From assembly GCA_018269075.1 (NCBI GenBank), contig JAFDVJ010000011.1, forward strand, positions 287 to 37,143: a DNA stretch of 36,857 nucleotides. The letters run 5' to 3'. The notes under the pieces were generated by a model. It did no database searches. It was not told the DNA's origin and was given only the letters and a program-made list of their open reading frames with translations. Below are positions 16,673 through 24,824 of the stretch, piece after piece (within the stretch, counting starts at the first letter, position 1; the number at the start of each line of letters is the position of its first letter). Source of the DNA: Acidobacteriota bacterium (lineage in GTDB: Bacteria > Acidobacteriota > Blastocatellia > Pyrinomonadales > Pyrinomonadaceae). A program made the position numbers and the translations under genes.

Positions 16673-16709
16673 AAAAAAAACGCCTCTTTCGAGGCTCGGA
16701 GGCGTTTTT
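16673..16709 (-). terminator. rho-independent terminator of the response-regulator gene
   Basis: On the minus strand, stem AAAACGCCTC/GAGGCGTTTT encloses a loop of about 12 bases and is followed by a T-run (16680-16673). It lies about 50 bp after the stop of the sigma-54 activator gene (16761) and before the receptor promoter region. The flanking A/T runs make it potentially bidirectional. Confidence 0.82.
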
Positions 16710-16760
16710 CATACAAAATTTTGAATTTTATATTGATAATTTTGTAAAGATTTGTAAATG

Positions 16761-18170
16761 TTACGCGCGCGCCGGAATATTGTAGGTTTTGATTTTCGAA
16801 TTGAGGGTCGTCGCGTTGAGGCCGAGCAGCCGCGCCGCGCGCGATTGATGGCCGCCCGTCTGATCGAGCGCGCGCCGGATCAGATCGATCTCGAATTTCT
16901 TCACTTCGTCGTAAAAATTGACGCCGCGCGAGATGTCGATGTCCATCGAAAATCCCTCGGTCGCCTTCATCATCTCGAAGGCGAGCTCCGGGTTGCGGAC
17001 CTCGGGACGCAGGCATTCGACGGTGATCTCGTCGGTCGGCGCGATCACGACCGCCCGCTCGATGATGTTTTCGAGCTCGCGGACATTGCCCGGATAATAA
17101 TAATTTTCGAGCAGCGAGAGCACTTCCGGCGAGAGGTTCTCCGACAGCGTGCGGCCGTTTTCGGCCCCGTATTTCTGGATGAAAAACTGCGCCAGCGGAA
17201 GAATGTCCTCCTTCCGGTCGCGGAGCGGCGGCAGCTCGATCGGAACGACCGAGAGCCGGTAATAAAGATCCTCGCGAAACGTGCCGTTGCGGACCGCTTC
17301 CTTGAGATCGACGTTCGTCGCCGCGATGATCCGGACGTCGACCTTCGTCGGCGTCGTGTCGCCGAGCGGCGTGAATTCGCGCTCCTGAATGACGCGCAGC
17401 AGGCGGACCTGCGTTTCGGGCCGCAGATCGCCGATCTCGTCGAGAAAGATCGAGCCGCCGTCGGCGACCTCGAACAATCCTTTTTTCGAGGCGACCGCGC
17501 CGGTGAACGCGCCTTTCGTGTGACCGAAAAGCTCGGATTCCAATAGATCCGACGGGATGTTCGAGCAGTTGACCGGCACGAACGGCTGTTCGCTGCGCGG
17601 GCTCGCTTCGTGAATCGCCTTCGCGACGAGTTCCTTGCCGGTGCCGCTCTCGCCGGTGATCAGCACGGTCGAACGCGCCGGCGCGACGCGCTCGACGAGC
17701 CGGAAAACGTGCTCCATCGCGTCCGAGCGGCCGATGAAGCCCTCGCGCCGGACCGACCGCGCCATCGCCTGCCGGAGCACGACGCGCTCTTCTTCCTTGC
17801 GCTGCGCCTTGATGCCGCGCGCGACGAGCGCGAGGATCTGCTCGTTCTGAAACGGCTTGCGGATGCAGCCCTCGGCGCCTTTTTCCCACGCCGAGACCGC
17901 CGTGTCGAAGGTCGCGTAGGCCGTGACCATCAGGACGTAGGCGTTGGGATCGATCCTGATGAGCTCCTGCAGAGCCGTCAGCCCGCCCATTCCGGGCATC
18001 GAAACGTCCATCAGCACCACGTCGTAAGTTTTTTGCGCGTAGGCCTCGACGGCCTCCTCGCCCGTTTTCGCGAGATCGACCTTATAGCCCGCGCCGGACA
18101 GGATCGTCTCGAGCACGTCGCGCATAATTTCTTCGTCGTCACAGATTAAAACCGAACCTTTCTTCGCCAT
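16761..18170 (-). CDS. NtrC-family sigma-54-activating response regulator
   Basis: 469 aa. A receiver domain (about 5-120) has the acidic pair DD (11-12), phospho-acceptor Asp55 in VLMDVSMPGMGG, Thr83 in MVTAYA and Lys105 in RKPF. The central AAA+ activator domain has Walker A GESGTGKE (173-180), the sigma-54-contacting GAFTGA loop (220-225), Walker B IFLDEIGDL and FYRL/YPGNVREL. A Fis-type helix-turn-helix is at the end (about 430-465, HQSRAARLLGLNATTLNSKIK). All residues needed for ATP hydrolysis and sigma-54 contact are present, so it should activate transcription when phosphorylated. No histidine kinase is in the window. It is divergent from the methyltransferase gene at 18287 and upstream of the receptor gene. 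Confidence 0.95.
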   Translation of the reverse strand: MAKKGSVLICDDEEIMRDVLETILSGAGYKVDLAKTGEEAVEAYAQKTYDVVLMDVSMPGMGGLTALQELIRIDPNAYVLMVTAYATFDTAVSAWEKGAEGCIRKPFQNEQILALVARGIKAQRKEEERVVLRQAMARSVRREGFIGRSDAMEHVFRLVERVAPARSTVLITGESGTGKELVAKAIHEASPRSEQPFVPVNCSNIPSDLLESELFGHTKGAFTGAVASKKGLFEVADGGSIFLDEIGDLRPETQVRLLRVIQEREFTPLGDTTPTKVDVRIIAATNVDLKEAVRNGTFREDLYYRLSVVPIELPPLRDRKEDILPLAQFFIQKYGAENGRTLSENLSPEVLSLLENYYYPGNVRELENIIERAVVIAPTDEITVECLRPEVRNPELAFEMMKATEGFSMDIDISRGVNFYDEVKKFEIDLIRRALDQTGGHQSRAARLLGLNATTLNSKIKTYNIPARA

Positions 18171-18273
18171 AAGTCTTTGAATATACCAAATTTTTCGCCA
18201 ATTTTTTAACGGCGGCGCGGCCGGCCGGCAGTTTTTAGGGCTTTCCCGCCTTAGCGCCGCGACGGCTTTGCGG

Positions 18274-18279
18274 TAAAAT
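18274..18279 (+). promoter_or_regulatory. possible -10 element for leaderless methyltransferase mRNA
   Basis: TAAAAT lies 8 bp upstream of the ATG at 18287, so transcription would begin at or next to the start codon. The stretch GCGGGG between could instead act as a ribosome binding site if the transcript starts further upstream. No strong -35 is visible. Confidence 0.25.
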
Positions 18280-18286
18280 CGCGGGG

Positions 18287-18868
18287 ATGGTTTACGACAA
18301 AGTCGCCGCCCGCTACGACCGCGCGATGGCGCCGCTCGAAAAAGGCTTTCTCGCCGGATGGCGCGCCGAGACGCTCGCGCTGCTGCCCGAAAACGCGAAA
18401 ATTCTCGAAATCGGGGCCGGCACCGGCGCGAATTTCCGATTTTATCCGCCGGCCGAATGCGCCGTCGCGTCGGAGCTCTCGCTCGCGATGCTCGATCTGG
18501 CGCGCTCGAAGACCGAAGCGGTCAGTTTGATCCAGGCCGATGCCGAGGTCTTGCCGTTCGCCGCAAATTCGTTTGATGCGGCTTTCGCGACTTTGGTTTT
18601 TTGCTCGATCCCGAAACCCGAAAACGCCTTCGCCGAAATCCGCCGGATCGTCCGGCCGGGCGGCCGCGTCGTGCTGCTCGAACACGTCCGGCCCGACGGC
18701 GCGCTCGGCGTTTTGTTCGATTTCTTCAACGTCTTCACGACCGCGCTGATCGCCGACCGCTTCAACCGCCGGACGGCGAGCTGCGCCGCCGAATCCGGTC
18801 TCGACGTCCTCGAAGTCCGCCGGAAAATGCTCGGCGTCTTCAACCTGATCGTCTGCGAAAACCGCTAA
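18287..18868 (+). CDS. class I SAM-dependent methyltransferase (UbiE/PmtA-like)
   Basis: 193-aa Rossmann-fold methyltransferase of the Methyltransf_11 type. It has an N-terminal YDKVAARYDRAMAPLEKGF, motif I LEIGAGTGANF (40-50), an acidic residue at the end of strand 2 (SELS), a motif near QADAEVLPFAANSFDAAFATLVFCSI (about 83-108) and post-II RPGGRVVLLEHVRP. The closest familiar patterns are the small phosphatidylethanolamine or quinone methyltransferases, but the substrate cannot be fixed from sequence. It is a single gene, convergent with the di-haem protein gene and divergent from the response regulator. Confidence 0.88.
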   Translation: MVYDKVAARYDRAMAPLEKGFLAGWRAETLALLPENAKILEIGAGTGANFRFYPPAECAVASELSLAMLDLARSKTEAVSLIQADAEVLPFAANSFDAAFATLVFCSIPKPENAFAEIRRIVRPGGRVVLLEHVRPDGALGVLFDFFNVFTTALIADRFNRRTASCAAESGLDVLEVRRKMLGVFNLIVCENR

Positions 18869-18875
18869 AAACCAC

Positions 18876-18915
18876 GAAAAAAAGACCCGGCCGCTCTTCC
18901 GAAAGCGGCCGGGTC
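18876..18915 (-). terminator. rho-independent terminator between convergent genes
   Basis: A 12-bp perfect GC-rich stem (GACCCGGCCGCT, 18884-18895, with AGCGGCCGGGTC, 18904-18915) encloses an 8-base loop. On the minus strand it is followed by seven or more T (18883-18877). It lies 23 bp after the stop of the di-haem FG-GAP gene. On the plus strand the same stem lies 16 bp after the methyltransferase stop, but lacks an adjacent T-run. Confidence 0.88.
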
Positions 18916-18937
18916 CGGGCTGATTTTCCGACTTTTT

Positions 18938-21730
18938 TTATGGAACAAAAGCGGCCGGCGCCGGAGTATCCCCCGAAGCTCCGAATCCGGCAATCAGCAA
19001 ACCGTTGGTCGAGCGGTTGATATACCACGTGCCCGACCGGAAAACGGCGAAATCGGCTTTCCCGTCGCCGTCGTAATCGCCCGGCGCGGGCACATCCGTC
19101 GAGATTCCGAACGGCACCGAGAAAAAGCTGCCGTCTTCGGAACGAAGCACGAACCACTCGCCGCTCGCCGGGCGGTAAAAGGCGATGTCGGTCTTGCCGT
19201 CGCCCGTGAAATCCTGCGCGACCGGCTTATCGGTCGAGACGCCGAACGTCGTCGCGACGACGCCGGCCGTCGAGCGGTTGAGCCACCACTGACCGTTCGA
19301 CGGCCGGAAAACCGCGATGTCGGCCTTGCCGTCGCCGTCGTAGTCGCCGATCTGCGGGATGTCGCCGGCCGCGCCGAAATGATCGATCCGCGTGCCCTGC
19401 GAGCTCGCCTGGATGAACCATTCGCCGGTCGTCGGCCGGAAAACCGCGAAATCGGCCCTGCCGTCGCCGTCGTAATCGCCCGGCGCGACCATATCGCCCG
19501 CCGCGCCGAACGGCACCGAGAAGAAGCTGTTGTCTTCAGATCTCAGGACGTACCACGTGCCGGTCGAGGGCCGGAAGACTGCGACGTCGGTTTTGCCGTC
19601 GCCCGTGTAATCGCCGGGCACGATCTTGTCGGTGCCGGTTCCGAACTGGAGCGCGAGCGTCTGGCCGTCGCCGCTCTTCGAATACCACCACGAGCCGTCC
19701 GCCGGGCGGAAAACGGAGATGTCCGTCTTACGATCGCCGTCGAAATCGACGAAGCCCGCGCGCGGGGCCGCGCTCGCCTGTCCGAAGACCGTGAAGCGAA
19801 ACGCCGGCGAGACCGAAAAGCCGCCCGCCGCGCCCGCGTCGGTGACGTACCAGCGGCCGAAGAACGTCTGGCCGACGAGCGCCTGATCGTTCGGGATCTG
19901 GAGAACGACCGAAGCGTTGCCGTTGCCCGCGCCCGAACCGCCGAGCGTCAGCGTCCGGCGCGTGAACGAGCCGGTCGCCGGGATCGAAGCCGTGCCCGGA
20001 TCGGTCGAGTTGATGACGAGCACCGCGTTCGCGCCGCCGAGGCCGCTCGCGACGCCGACCGTGAACGACGGGTTGCCGACGAGCGGCGGCTCGATCGCGA
20101 TCGCCGCCGGAATCTGCCCGCCGGTGCCGGCGACGCCCGTCCCGGTGATCGCCGGCACGCGGTTCGATTCGCTGTAGAGCTGGGGCCGGTCGAACGGCGG
20201 CAGCTCGTTGCGGACGCGGTCGTCGGTCAGCGAGTTTCTCAGAAACGCGACGAGATCCGATTTCTGCTGCGCCGTCAGGTTGCGCGGCGCGACGAGCCCG
20301 GCCGCGAAATTCGGTTCGCCCGGGAAATCGCCGCCGCGGTTGTAGAATTCGACGACGTCTTCGAGCGCTCCGAACCGGCCGTTGTGCATATACGACGAGC
20401 GAAGCCCGACGTTGCGGAGGCTCGGCACGCGAAACTGGCCGCGGTTATTGTTTGCGCCGGTGACCTGAAAACGGCCCGTGTCTTCGGTGACCGGCCGCAG
20501 GCCGATGTTGCGGAAAGTGTTGTCGCTCAAAAGGCTTCCGGCGTGGCACGCGCCGCAGGCGTTGCCCGCGAAGACGGCGCGGCCGCGGTTCTCGACGGGG
20601 CCGAGCGGCTGGATGCCGGCGTTCGCGAGATCGACCGGCGTCTGGTCGCTGAACAAGGTGCGTTCATAAGTTCCGATCGCCATCGCGATCCGCGCCGGCG
20701 TCACGTCGGGCGTGCCGAAGGCTTCCTGAAAGAGCTCCGGATAGGTGCGGCCGCCGATCCACGTCTGGAGCGGCGTCGGGATGTTCGAGGCGAGCGCGAG
20801 CGGCCGCGCCGTCGTGATCTTGTCGGCGACCTCCTGCCAGTTGCGGCCGACGTGACCCATTTCCGTTTCCGAAACCGGCGGCCCGAGAACCTGGCTTTCG
20901 AGCGCGCCGCCCGCGTTGATCAGGATGTTGTTCGTGATCGGGTCGCGGAAAGTGCCGCTCGCGCGGCCGTCCCAGAAGAGCACCGGCGCGTAGACGGCGT
21001 TGATGTGCGAGTTCGCCTTGCGGCCCGTGACCTGATCGCGCATCCCGTAATTGGCCGACCAGATATAGCTGCCGTCGGCGTTGGCGAGCGGGACGCCGGG
21101 CGAGCCGACGACGTCGTCGGCCGTGTTGTAAACCGAATCGAACCCGGGATTTTTCGCGTTCGCGAGCGTCACCAGCGAGCGCGGGTCGGTGCCGCCCGTG
21201 TTGGCGCGGTGACAGGTGCCGCACGAAACGGTTTTCGTCGCCGAAAGCTGTTCGTCCCAGAACAGGGCCTTACCGAGATAAGCCTTCGTCGCCGTCAGCG
21301 GGTTGGCGCCGGGCGCCGGCGGCGGCGGCTCGATCGGCGGGATCGGGCCCTGCTGCACGGTGTTCGTCCGCGCGCCCTGCACCGGCGCGCTCAACGGGCT
21401 TGTCACGCTGCCGTTTTCGGCGCGAATCCAGTAGAAAAACGTCTGCCCGCCAGCCGCCGTCGTGTCGAAGAAAAACGGCGCGGCCGTGACGGCGATTTCC
21501 GTCGCGGTCGCCGAATTATTGGTCGTGTTGCGGAAGATGCGATAACTCGTCGCCCCGCGGATCGTGTCCCAGTAAAGACCGATCTTGTTGTTGTACATAT
21601 TGTTGGTCGCCGTAAAACCGGTCGGGACGGCGACGTTCGCCTGACCGCTGACGGTCGGCGGCGTCGGAAATTTGAACGCCAGAAAAGCAAGCGCAAAGAT
21701 AAAAACGACGAGTAATTTTGTTCTAAGCAT
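18938..21730 (-). CDS. secreted di-haem cytochrome c peroxidase/MauG-like protein with FN3 and FG-GAP repeats
   Basis: 930 aa. A signal peptide (about 1-30) precedes a fibronectin-III-like domain (about 35-122) and a Pro-rich linker. The di-haem peroxidase/MauG region (about 143-510) has haem sites CGTCH (170-174) and CGACH (392-396), and the family motif SYMHNGRFGALEDVVEFYNRGGD. A beta-rich segment (about 525-650) follows. Six FG-GAP/VCBS-type repeats of about 45 residues (660-930) carry DxDGDxxxD calcium-loop motifs. The expected role is peroxide reduction or oxidative maturation of a partner outside the cytoplasm. The fusion to FG-GAP repeats is unusual. It starts 8 bp after the sigma-factor stop, with its AGGTAGGAAA ribosome binding site overlapping that stop, so the two genes are co-transcribed. 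Confidence 0.9.
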   Translation of the reverse strand: MLRTKLLVVFIFALAFLAFKFPTPPTVSGQANVAVPTGFTATNNMYNNKIGLYWDTIRGATSYRIFRNTTNNSATATEIAVTAAPFFFDTTAAGGQTFFYWIRAENGSVTSPLSAPVQGARTNTVQQGPIPPIEPPPPAPGANPLTATKAYLGKALFWDEQLSATKTVSCGTCHRANTGGTDPRSLVTLANAKNPGFDSVYNTADDVVGSPGVPLANADGSYIWSANYGMRDQVTGRKANSHINAVYAPVLFWDGRASGTFRDPITNNILINAGGALESQVLGPPVSETEMGHVGRNWQEVADKITTARPLALASNIPTPLQTWIGGRTYPELFQEAFGTPDVTPARIAMAIGTYERTLFSDQTPVDLANAGIQPLGPVENRGRAVFAGNACGACHAGSLLSDNTFRNIGLRPVTEDTGRFQVTGANNNRGQFRVPSLRNVGLRSSYMHNGRFGALEDVVEFYNRGGDFPGEPNFAAGLVAPRNLTAQQKSDLVAFLRNSLTDDRVRNELPPFDRPQLYSESNRVPAITGTGVAGTGGQIPAAIAIEPPLVGNPSFTVGVASGLGGANAVLVINSTDPGTASIPATGSFTRRTLTLGGSGAGNGNASVVLQIPNDQALVGQTFFGRWYVTDAGAAGGFSVSPAFRFTVFGQASAAPRAGFVDFDGDRKTDISVFRPADGSWWYSKSGDGQTLALQFGTGTDKIVPGDYTGDGKTDVAVFRPSTGTWYVLRSEDNSFFSVPFGAAGDMVAPGDYDGDGRADFAVFRPTTGEWFIQASSQGTRIDHFGAAGDIPQIGDYDGDGKADIAVFRPSNGQWWLNRSTAGVVATTFGVSTDKPVAQDFTGDGKTDIAFYRPASGEWFVLRSEDGSFFSVPFGISTDVPAPGDYDGDGKADFAVFRSGTWYINRSTNGLLIAGFGASGDTPAPAAFVP

Positions 21731-21738
21731 AAGTTTTC

Positions 21739-22380
21739 CTACCTTTTGAAAAGATGACTGAAAATATTTCTCAAGTTATTCCGGCAGCGGAAAAGCCGCG
21801 TTTTGACGTTGCTTTCCGACCAGCCGACGATAGCGGCGACTTCCGCGACCGAAAACTCTTCGCCGTGCAGAAGCGTCAAAGCGAGCCGGTCCTTCGCGTC
21901 GAGATGGGCCAGCACCTTGGCCGCCAGATCCTTCGCGACGAGCGAGTTTTCGGCGTTCGCGGCCTTTTCCGCCGCCAGGGTTTCAAGCTGATCGCGCTCT
22001 TCGTCCGTAAAATCGCTGAACAGGTTTTCCGGGCGTCTTCCCTGCCGCCGCAGCTCGTCGTAGCAGACGTTGACCGTCAGCCGCGAAAGCCACGAGGAAA
22101 AGGATTTTTCATTCCCGCCGCGAAAGTCCCCGAGCGAAAAATAGATCTTCGCAAAGGCCTGCTGCGCGATGTCTTCGATCTCTTCGCGCCGCCGGAAAAA
22201 TTTGCCGACCAGATGCACGACGAGCCGCCGGTAGCGCTCGAAAACCACGGAAAAAGCCGCCTCGTCGCCCGCCAGCGCGAGCTTCACGAGCTCATCGTCG
22301 GTAATCTCCGACGGCGTAATTTTGGCGACCGATGGATTCACGCTTCGAATAGGATTGATTTTGAACGTTTCATCAATCAT
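21739..22380 (-). CDS. ECF-type RNA polymerase sigma factor
   Basis: 213 aa. Region 2 is seen in DDELVKLALAGDEAAFSVVFERYRRLVVHLVGKFFRRREEIEDIAQQAFAKIY and SFSSWLSRLTVNVCYDELRR. Region 4 is seen in LAHLDAKDRLALTLLHGEEFSVAEVAAIVGWSESNVKTRLFRCRNNLR. An acidic linker with an EERDQLETLAAEKAAN stretch separates them, as in ECF sigma factors. The ATG at 22380 is preferred to a TTG at 22398, although neither has a strong ribosome binding site. It is 8 bp from the di-haem gene downstream and about 130 bp from the EF-hand gene upstream. It probably directs its own cluster, with the membrane protein at 23846-24580 as a possible anti-sigma partner. Confidence 0.92.
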   Translation of the reverse strand: MIDETFKINPIRSVNPSVAKITPSEITDDELVKLALAGDEAAFSVVFERYRRLVVHLVGKFFRRREEIEDIAQQAFAKIYFSLGDFRGGNEKSFSSWLSRLTVNVCYDELRRQGRRPENLFSDFTDEERDQLETLAAEKAANAENSLVAKDLAAKVLAHLDAKDRLALTLLHGEEFSVAEVAAIVGWSESNVKTRLFRCRNNLRNIFSHLFKR

Positions 22381-22509
22381 TACGGCTAATTCCGGCAAAA
22401 GTCCAGTTTCGGGCTCCGTTTTCGACCGGGCTGAAAACTTGAAAAAAACAGCACTTCAGAAACCGGAGCCCAAAACACCTGTAAAAAACGGGAGATTCGC
22501 GAAAAAATC
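22381..22509 (-). promoter_or_regulatory. sigma-factor leader region with imperfect hairpin
   Basis: This is the 130-bp gap between the EF-hand gene and the sigma-factor gene. It contains GGGCTCCG/CGGAGCCC arms with matching A/T flanks about 45 bp apart (near 22410-22480). A long stem could form in the transcript upstream of the sigma gene. No clear T-run follows it, so it could be an attenuator, a weak terminator or a leftover repeat. No convincing -10/-35 pair was found. Confidence 0.35.
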
Positions 22510-23826
22510 TTAATCGTTGCGGCGACCGTTCGGGCGCGGCGGATTTTCGACCTTGAAGCCGTTCGGGACGGTAAACAGATCGGCCGCCGGCTCGCCTTTC
22601 TTAAGATTGACGAGCTTGAAAATATGCTCGCCCGAGAGCGGGTCGAGATGTCGCGAATAGACGACGACCTGCAGCTCCGGCGAATACCATTTTTCGGTGA
22701 CGACCTGGATCGGTTTGTCGTTGCCGATCTGACCGGCCGGAATTTCGAACGTCGTCCGCGTGCCTTCGACCGTCACGCCCTCGATCGTCTTCGTTCCCAG
22801 CGATTCCGACTTGCCGTTTTTCGGCTCGTTGTCGGCGAGCGGCGGACGGTTGTCCGGCAGCGGCTGGCGCTGCGCGATCTTGCGGTTCAGATCGAGAAAA
22901 TAATGCGTTTTGCCGACGAAATCGTTGATGAAAACGAGCGTCTGCGGCGCGCCGTTCTCGCTCGTGATGCTGAACCCGCCGATCATATCGAGCGGCTGCT
23001 CGCGCCGCGTGCGGCCCGCGCCGTCGCGGTAAACCGCGCCCTTGCTCTGCTTGGTGACGGTCGAGCCGTCGAACAGGCGGCGCGTGTCCTCGATCACGGT
23101 TTCGGCCGAAAACGGCGCGCCCGTCACGAGCTTGTCGCCGAACCGCAATTCGGCGCCGATAAACTGCGCGGTCGGCGAATCGAGCGGCGGCCGGTCTTCG
23201 GGCCGCTCGTTCTGAACGCGCTGATCGACTTCGCGGAAACGCGTCTCGGCTTCGCTCCGGTCGACGACGCCGTCATTGTTCTTGTCCATCAGCCGAAACT
23301 GCTCGTTGATCCGCTCGTCGAACTGGGCGCGCGTCACGTCGCCCGGCTCCTTGATGCTCTCCATCACGAAGAACGGGATCGGCGGCCGCGGTTTTTCCGG
23401 CCCGCGATTTTCCGGCCCCGGCATATCCGGACGCGGCGGGCGATTGCCGTCCTGCATATCCGGACGCGGCGGGCGATTGTCGCCGCCCTGCTGCATATCC
23501 GGGCGCGGCGGGCGATTACCGTCCTGCATCGGCGGAAAGTCGCCGCGGCCTTCGGGACCGCCGCGCGGCGGCAGCGGCTGGCGCGGGCGTTCGGCTTCGT
23601 CGATCACGCCGTCGTTGTTGCGGTCGAGCTTTTTGAAGATCTTGTCGCATTCGGCCTTGAATTCTTCCTGTTCGAGCGTGTCGTTTTTGTTGGCGTCGAC
23701 CTTCAGAAACCATTCCATTCCGTCCTTCGGCGGACGCGGCGGCTGTTGGGCCTGAGCGGCGACGGCGAAGGTCAAAATCGTCGCTAAGCTTAAAATAAAT
23801 GCGGTTATGTAAAATTTCTTGTCCAT
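22510..23826 (-). CDS. secreted EF-hand protein with Pro/Arg/Asp tandem repeats
   Basis: About 438 aa. A signal peptide (about 1-26, ending AQA) leads to two EF-hand loops, DANKNDTLEQEE (about 44-55) and DRNNDGVIDEAE (about 69-80). A low-complexity tract follows with tandem copies of GDNRPPRPDMQ. A third loop is DKNNDGVVDRSE (about 182-193). A C-terminal about 220-residue beta-rich domain of unknown family ends in LFTVPNGFKVENPPRPNGRRND. It likely binds calcium outside the cytoplasm. Two ATGs are adjacent; the second (23826) is 6 bases from the GAGGAG ribosome binding site and the first (23829) only 3. It starts about 20 bp after the putative anti-sigma gene, so they share an operon. Confidence 0.85.
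   Translation of the reverse strand: MDKKFYITAFILSLATILTFAVAAQAQQPPRPPKDGMEWFLKVDANKNDTLEQEEFKAECDKIFKKLDRNNDGVIDEAERPRQPLPPRGGPEGRGDFPPMQDGNRPPRPDMQQGGDNRPPRPDMQDGNRPPRPDMPGPENRGPEKPRPPIPFFVMESIKEPGDVTRAQFDERINEQFRLMDKNNDGVVDRSEAETRFREVDQRVQNERPEDRPPLDSPTAQFIGAELRFGDKLVTGAPFSAETVIEDTRRLFDGSTVTKQSKGAVYRDGAGRTRREQPLDMIGGFSITSENGAPQTLVFINDFVGKTHYFLDLNRKIAQRQPLPDNRPPLADNEPKNGKSESLGTKTIEGVTVEGTRTTFEIPAGQIGNDKPIQVVTEKWYSPELQVVVYSRHLDPLSGEHIFKLVNLKKGEPAADLFTVPNGFKVENPPRPNGRRND
23423..23530. repeat. in-frame tandem repeat (33-39 bp unit) inside the EF-hand gene
   Basis: Three near-identical copies of a CATATCCGGRCGCGGCGGG-containing unit encode the NRPPRPDMQ repeats. Unit length is a multiple of 3 (33-39 bp), so copy-number change would keep the reading frame. 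This is a candidate for length variation between strains. Confidence 0.8.
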
Positions 23827-23845
23827 CATATTCTCCTCGGGCAAT

Positions 23846-24580
23846 CTAGCGGATAAAGCGGATCGCCCGCGCGAGTCCGTCGTCGCCGATGATCACTTCG
23901 GCGCTGACCATTGCGGATTCCTTGTCAACATTCGTCGCCACTCCGAGCGAAACCATCATCGAGCTCGGCACCTTGACGCGGACGATCTGCCCGCTGTCGG
24001 TGTTGGCCGCGTAAGAAAGAGCGATGAAATCGGTCTTCGTTTCGGCGACCGCCGATTCGGCCGGAATTTCCTTTTTCGGCGTTTCCCGTCTCGATTTGAC
24101 GGCGTCCGCGCGGTTTTGATCGGCGGCGGCGAATTTTGCTGCTTTCGGCGCGGTGTTCTTCGCCGAAACTCTCCGGGGGACAGGATTTACGTTATTCGAG
24201 ATCGTGGGTTTTACCGCTTCGTCGCTCGGCGAAACCGCCTTCGATTCCGCCGGCGGTCGAACGGGCTCGACGGCGATTTTGGGGGCAGAATTATCTTTCG
24301 CGAGCGGCGCGTCCGGCTGATTTTTGGAACTCAAAAGCAGAAAACCGAAGCCGGCGCACAGAAGGAGCGCGAGCGCGCCGAAGGCGAAGGCCGGCAGCGG
24401 CAGAAAAGCGAACCAGCGCTTTTCGCGCCGCGTTTTTTCGGCCTCGATCCGGTTTTTCACGCCCCACCAGAGCTTCGGCGATGCGGCGATCTCGTCGAGC
24501 GTCGCATCGTCCGCCGCAAAGTCCTTCAAAAGCGCTTTGGCGATCCGGTCAACCTGTTCGTCGGAAAATTTCTTGTCCAT
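23846..24580 (-). CDS. single-TM putative regulator (anti-sigma-like)
   Basis: 244 aa. The short cytoplasmic N-terminus (1-57) is rich in acidic residues and contains LLKDFAADDATLDEIAASPKLWWGVKNRI. One transmembrane segment (about 59-84) and a Lys/Ala/Pro-rich linker (about 85-175) follow. A compact C-terminal domain (about 180-244) ends VKVPSSMMVSLGVATNV...AEVIIGDDGLARAIRFIR. The topology is that of membrane-bound anti-sigma factors, and an ECF sigma factor lies in the same gene run. No zinc-binding HxxxCxxC anti-sigma motif is present, so this remains an inference. It begins the minus-strand group that continues with the EF-hand, sigma and di-haem genes. Confidence 0.7.
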   Translation of the reverse strand: MDKKFSDEQVDRIAKALLKDFAADDATLDEIAASPKLWWGVKNRIEAEKTRREKRWFAFLPLPAFAFGALALLLCAGFGFLLLSSKNQPDAPLAKDNSAPKIAVEPVRPPAESKAVSPSDEAVKPTISNNVNPVPRRVSAKNTAPKAAKFAAADQNRADAVKSRRETPKKEIPAESAVAETKTDFIALSYAANTDSGQIVRVKVPSSMMVSLGVATNVDKESAMVSAEVIIGDDGLARAIRFIR

Positions 24581-24685
24581 AAATTTTTCTCGGAAAAAAC
24601 GATCTCTGCCTGAGATGACGCCTCGGCGCCCGTTCCGGTTACATTATCACGAAATATTTTTTATTTATTTTTTGCGAAGGCCGGA

Positions 24686-24814
24686 TTGAGTCTTGAGTCT
24701 TGAGTCTGAAGTCTTGAGTCAAATGCCTTGAGTCGGCTCATTCATTTGAGCGATCGCCGCCAAAACGCGATAATAAAACCAGACGACTCAAGACTCAAGA
24801 CTCAAGACTCAGGA
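24686..24814. repeat. inverted pair of heptamer arrays (TTGAGTC word)
   Basis: 24686-24720 has five TTGAGTC-type units, one of them diverged (TGAAGTC). 24784-24814 has four GACTCAA-type units and a partial one in opposite orientation. The spacer is 63 bp and includes one more isolated CTTGAGTC. This is a second heptamer word, unrelated to TCCGAAA, laid out in the same way. Together with the adjacent TCCGAAA array it fills most of the divergent region 24581-24824 upstream of DUF72. Confidence 0.88.
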
Positions 24815-24824
24815 CTAAAAGGAA

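Noticed and set aside
20538..20562. TGGCAC followed by a TTGC-like element, as another sigma-54 promoter
   Set aside because: It lies inside the di-haem coding sequence, the spacing is wrong, and it does not precede a gene.
19379..21715. 778-codon frame antisense to the di-haem FG-GAP gene
   Set aside because: Arg/Ala-rich translation without motifs; the haem motifs and repeats are in the other strand.
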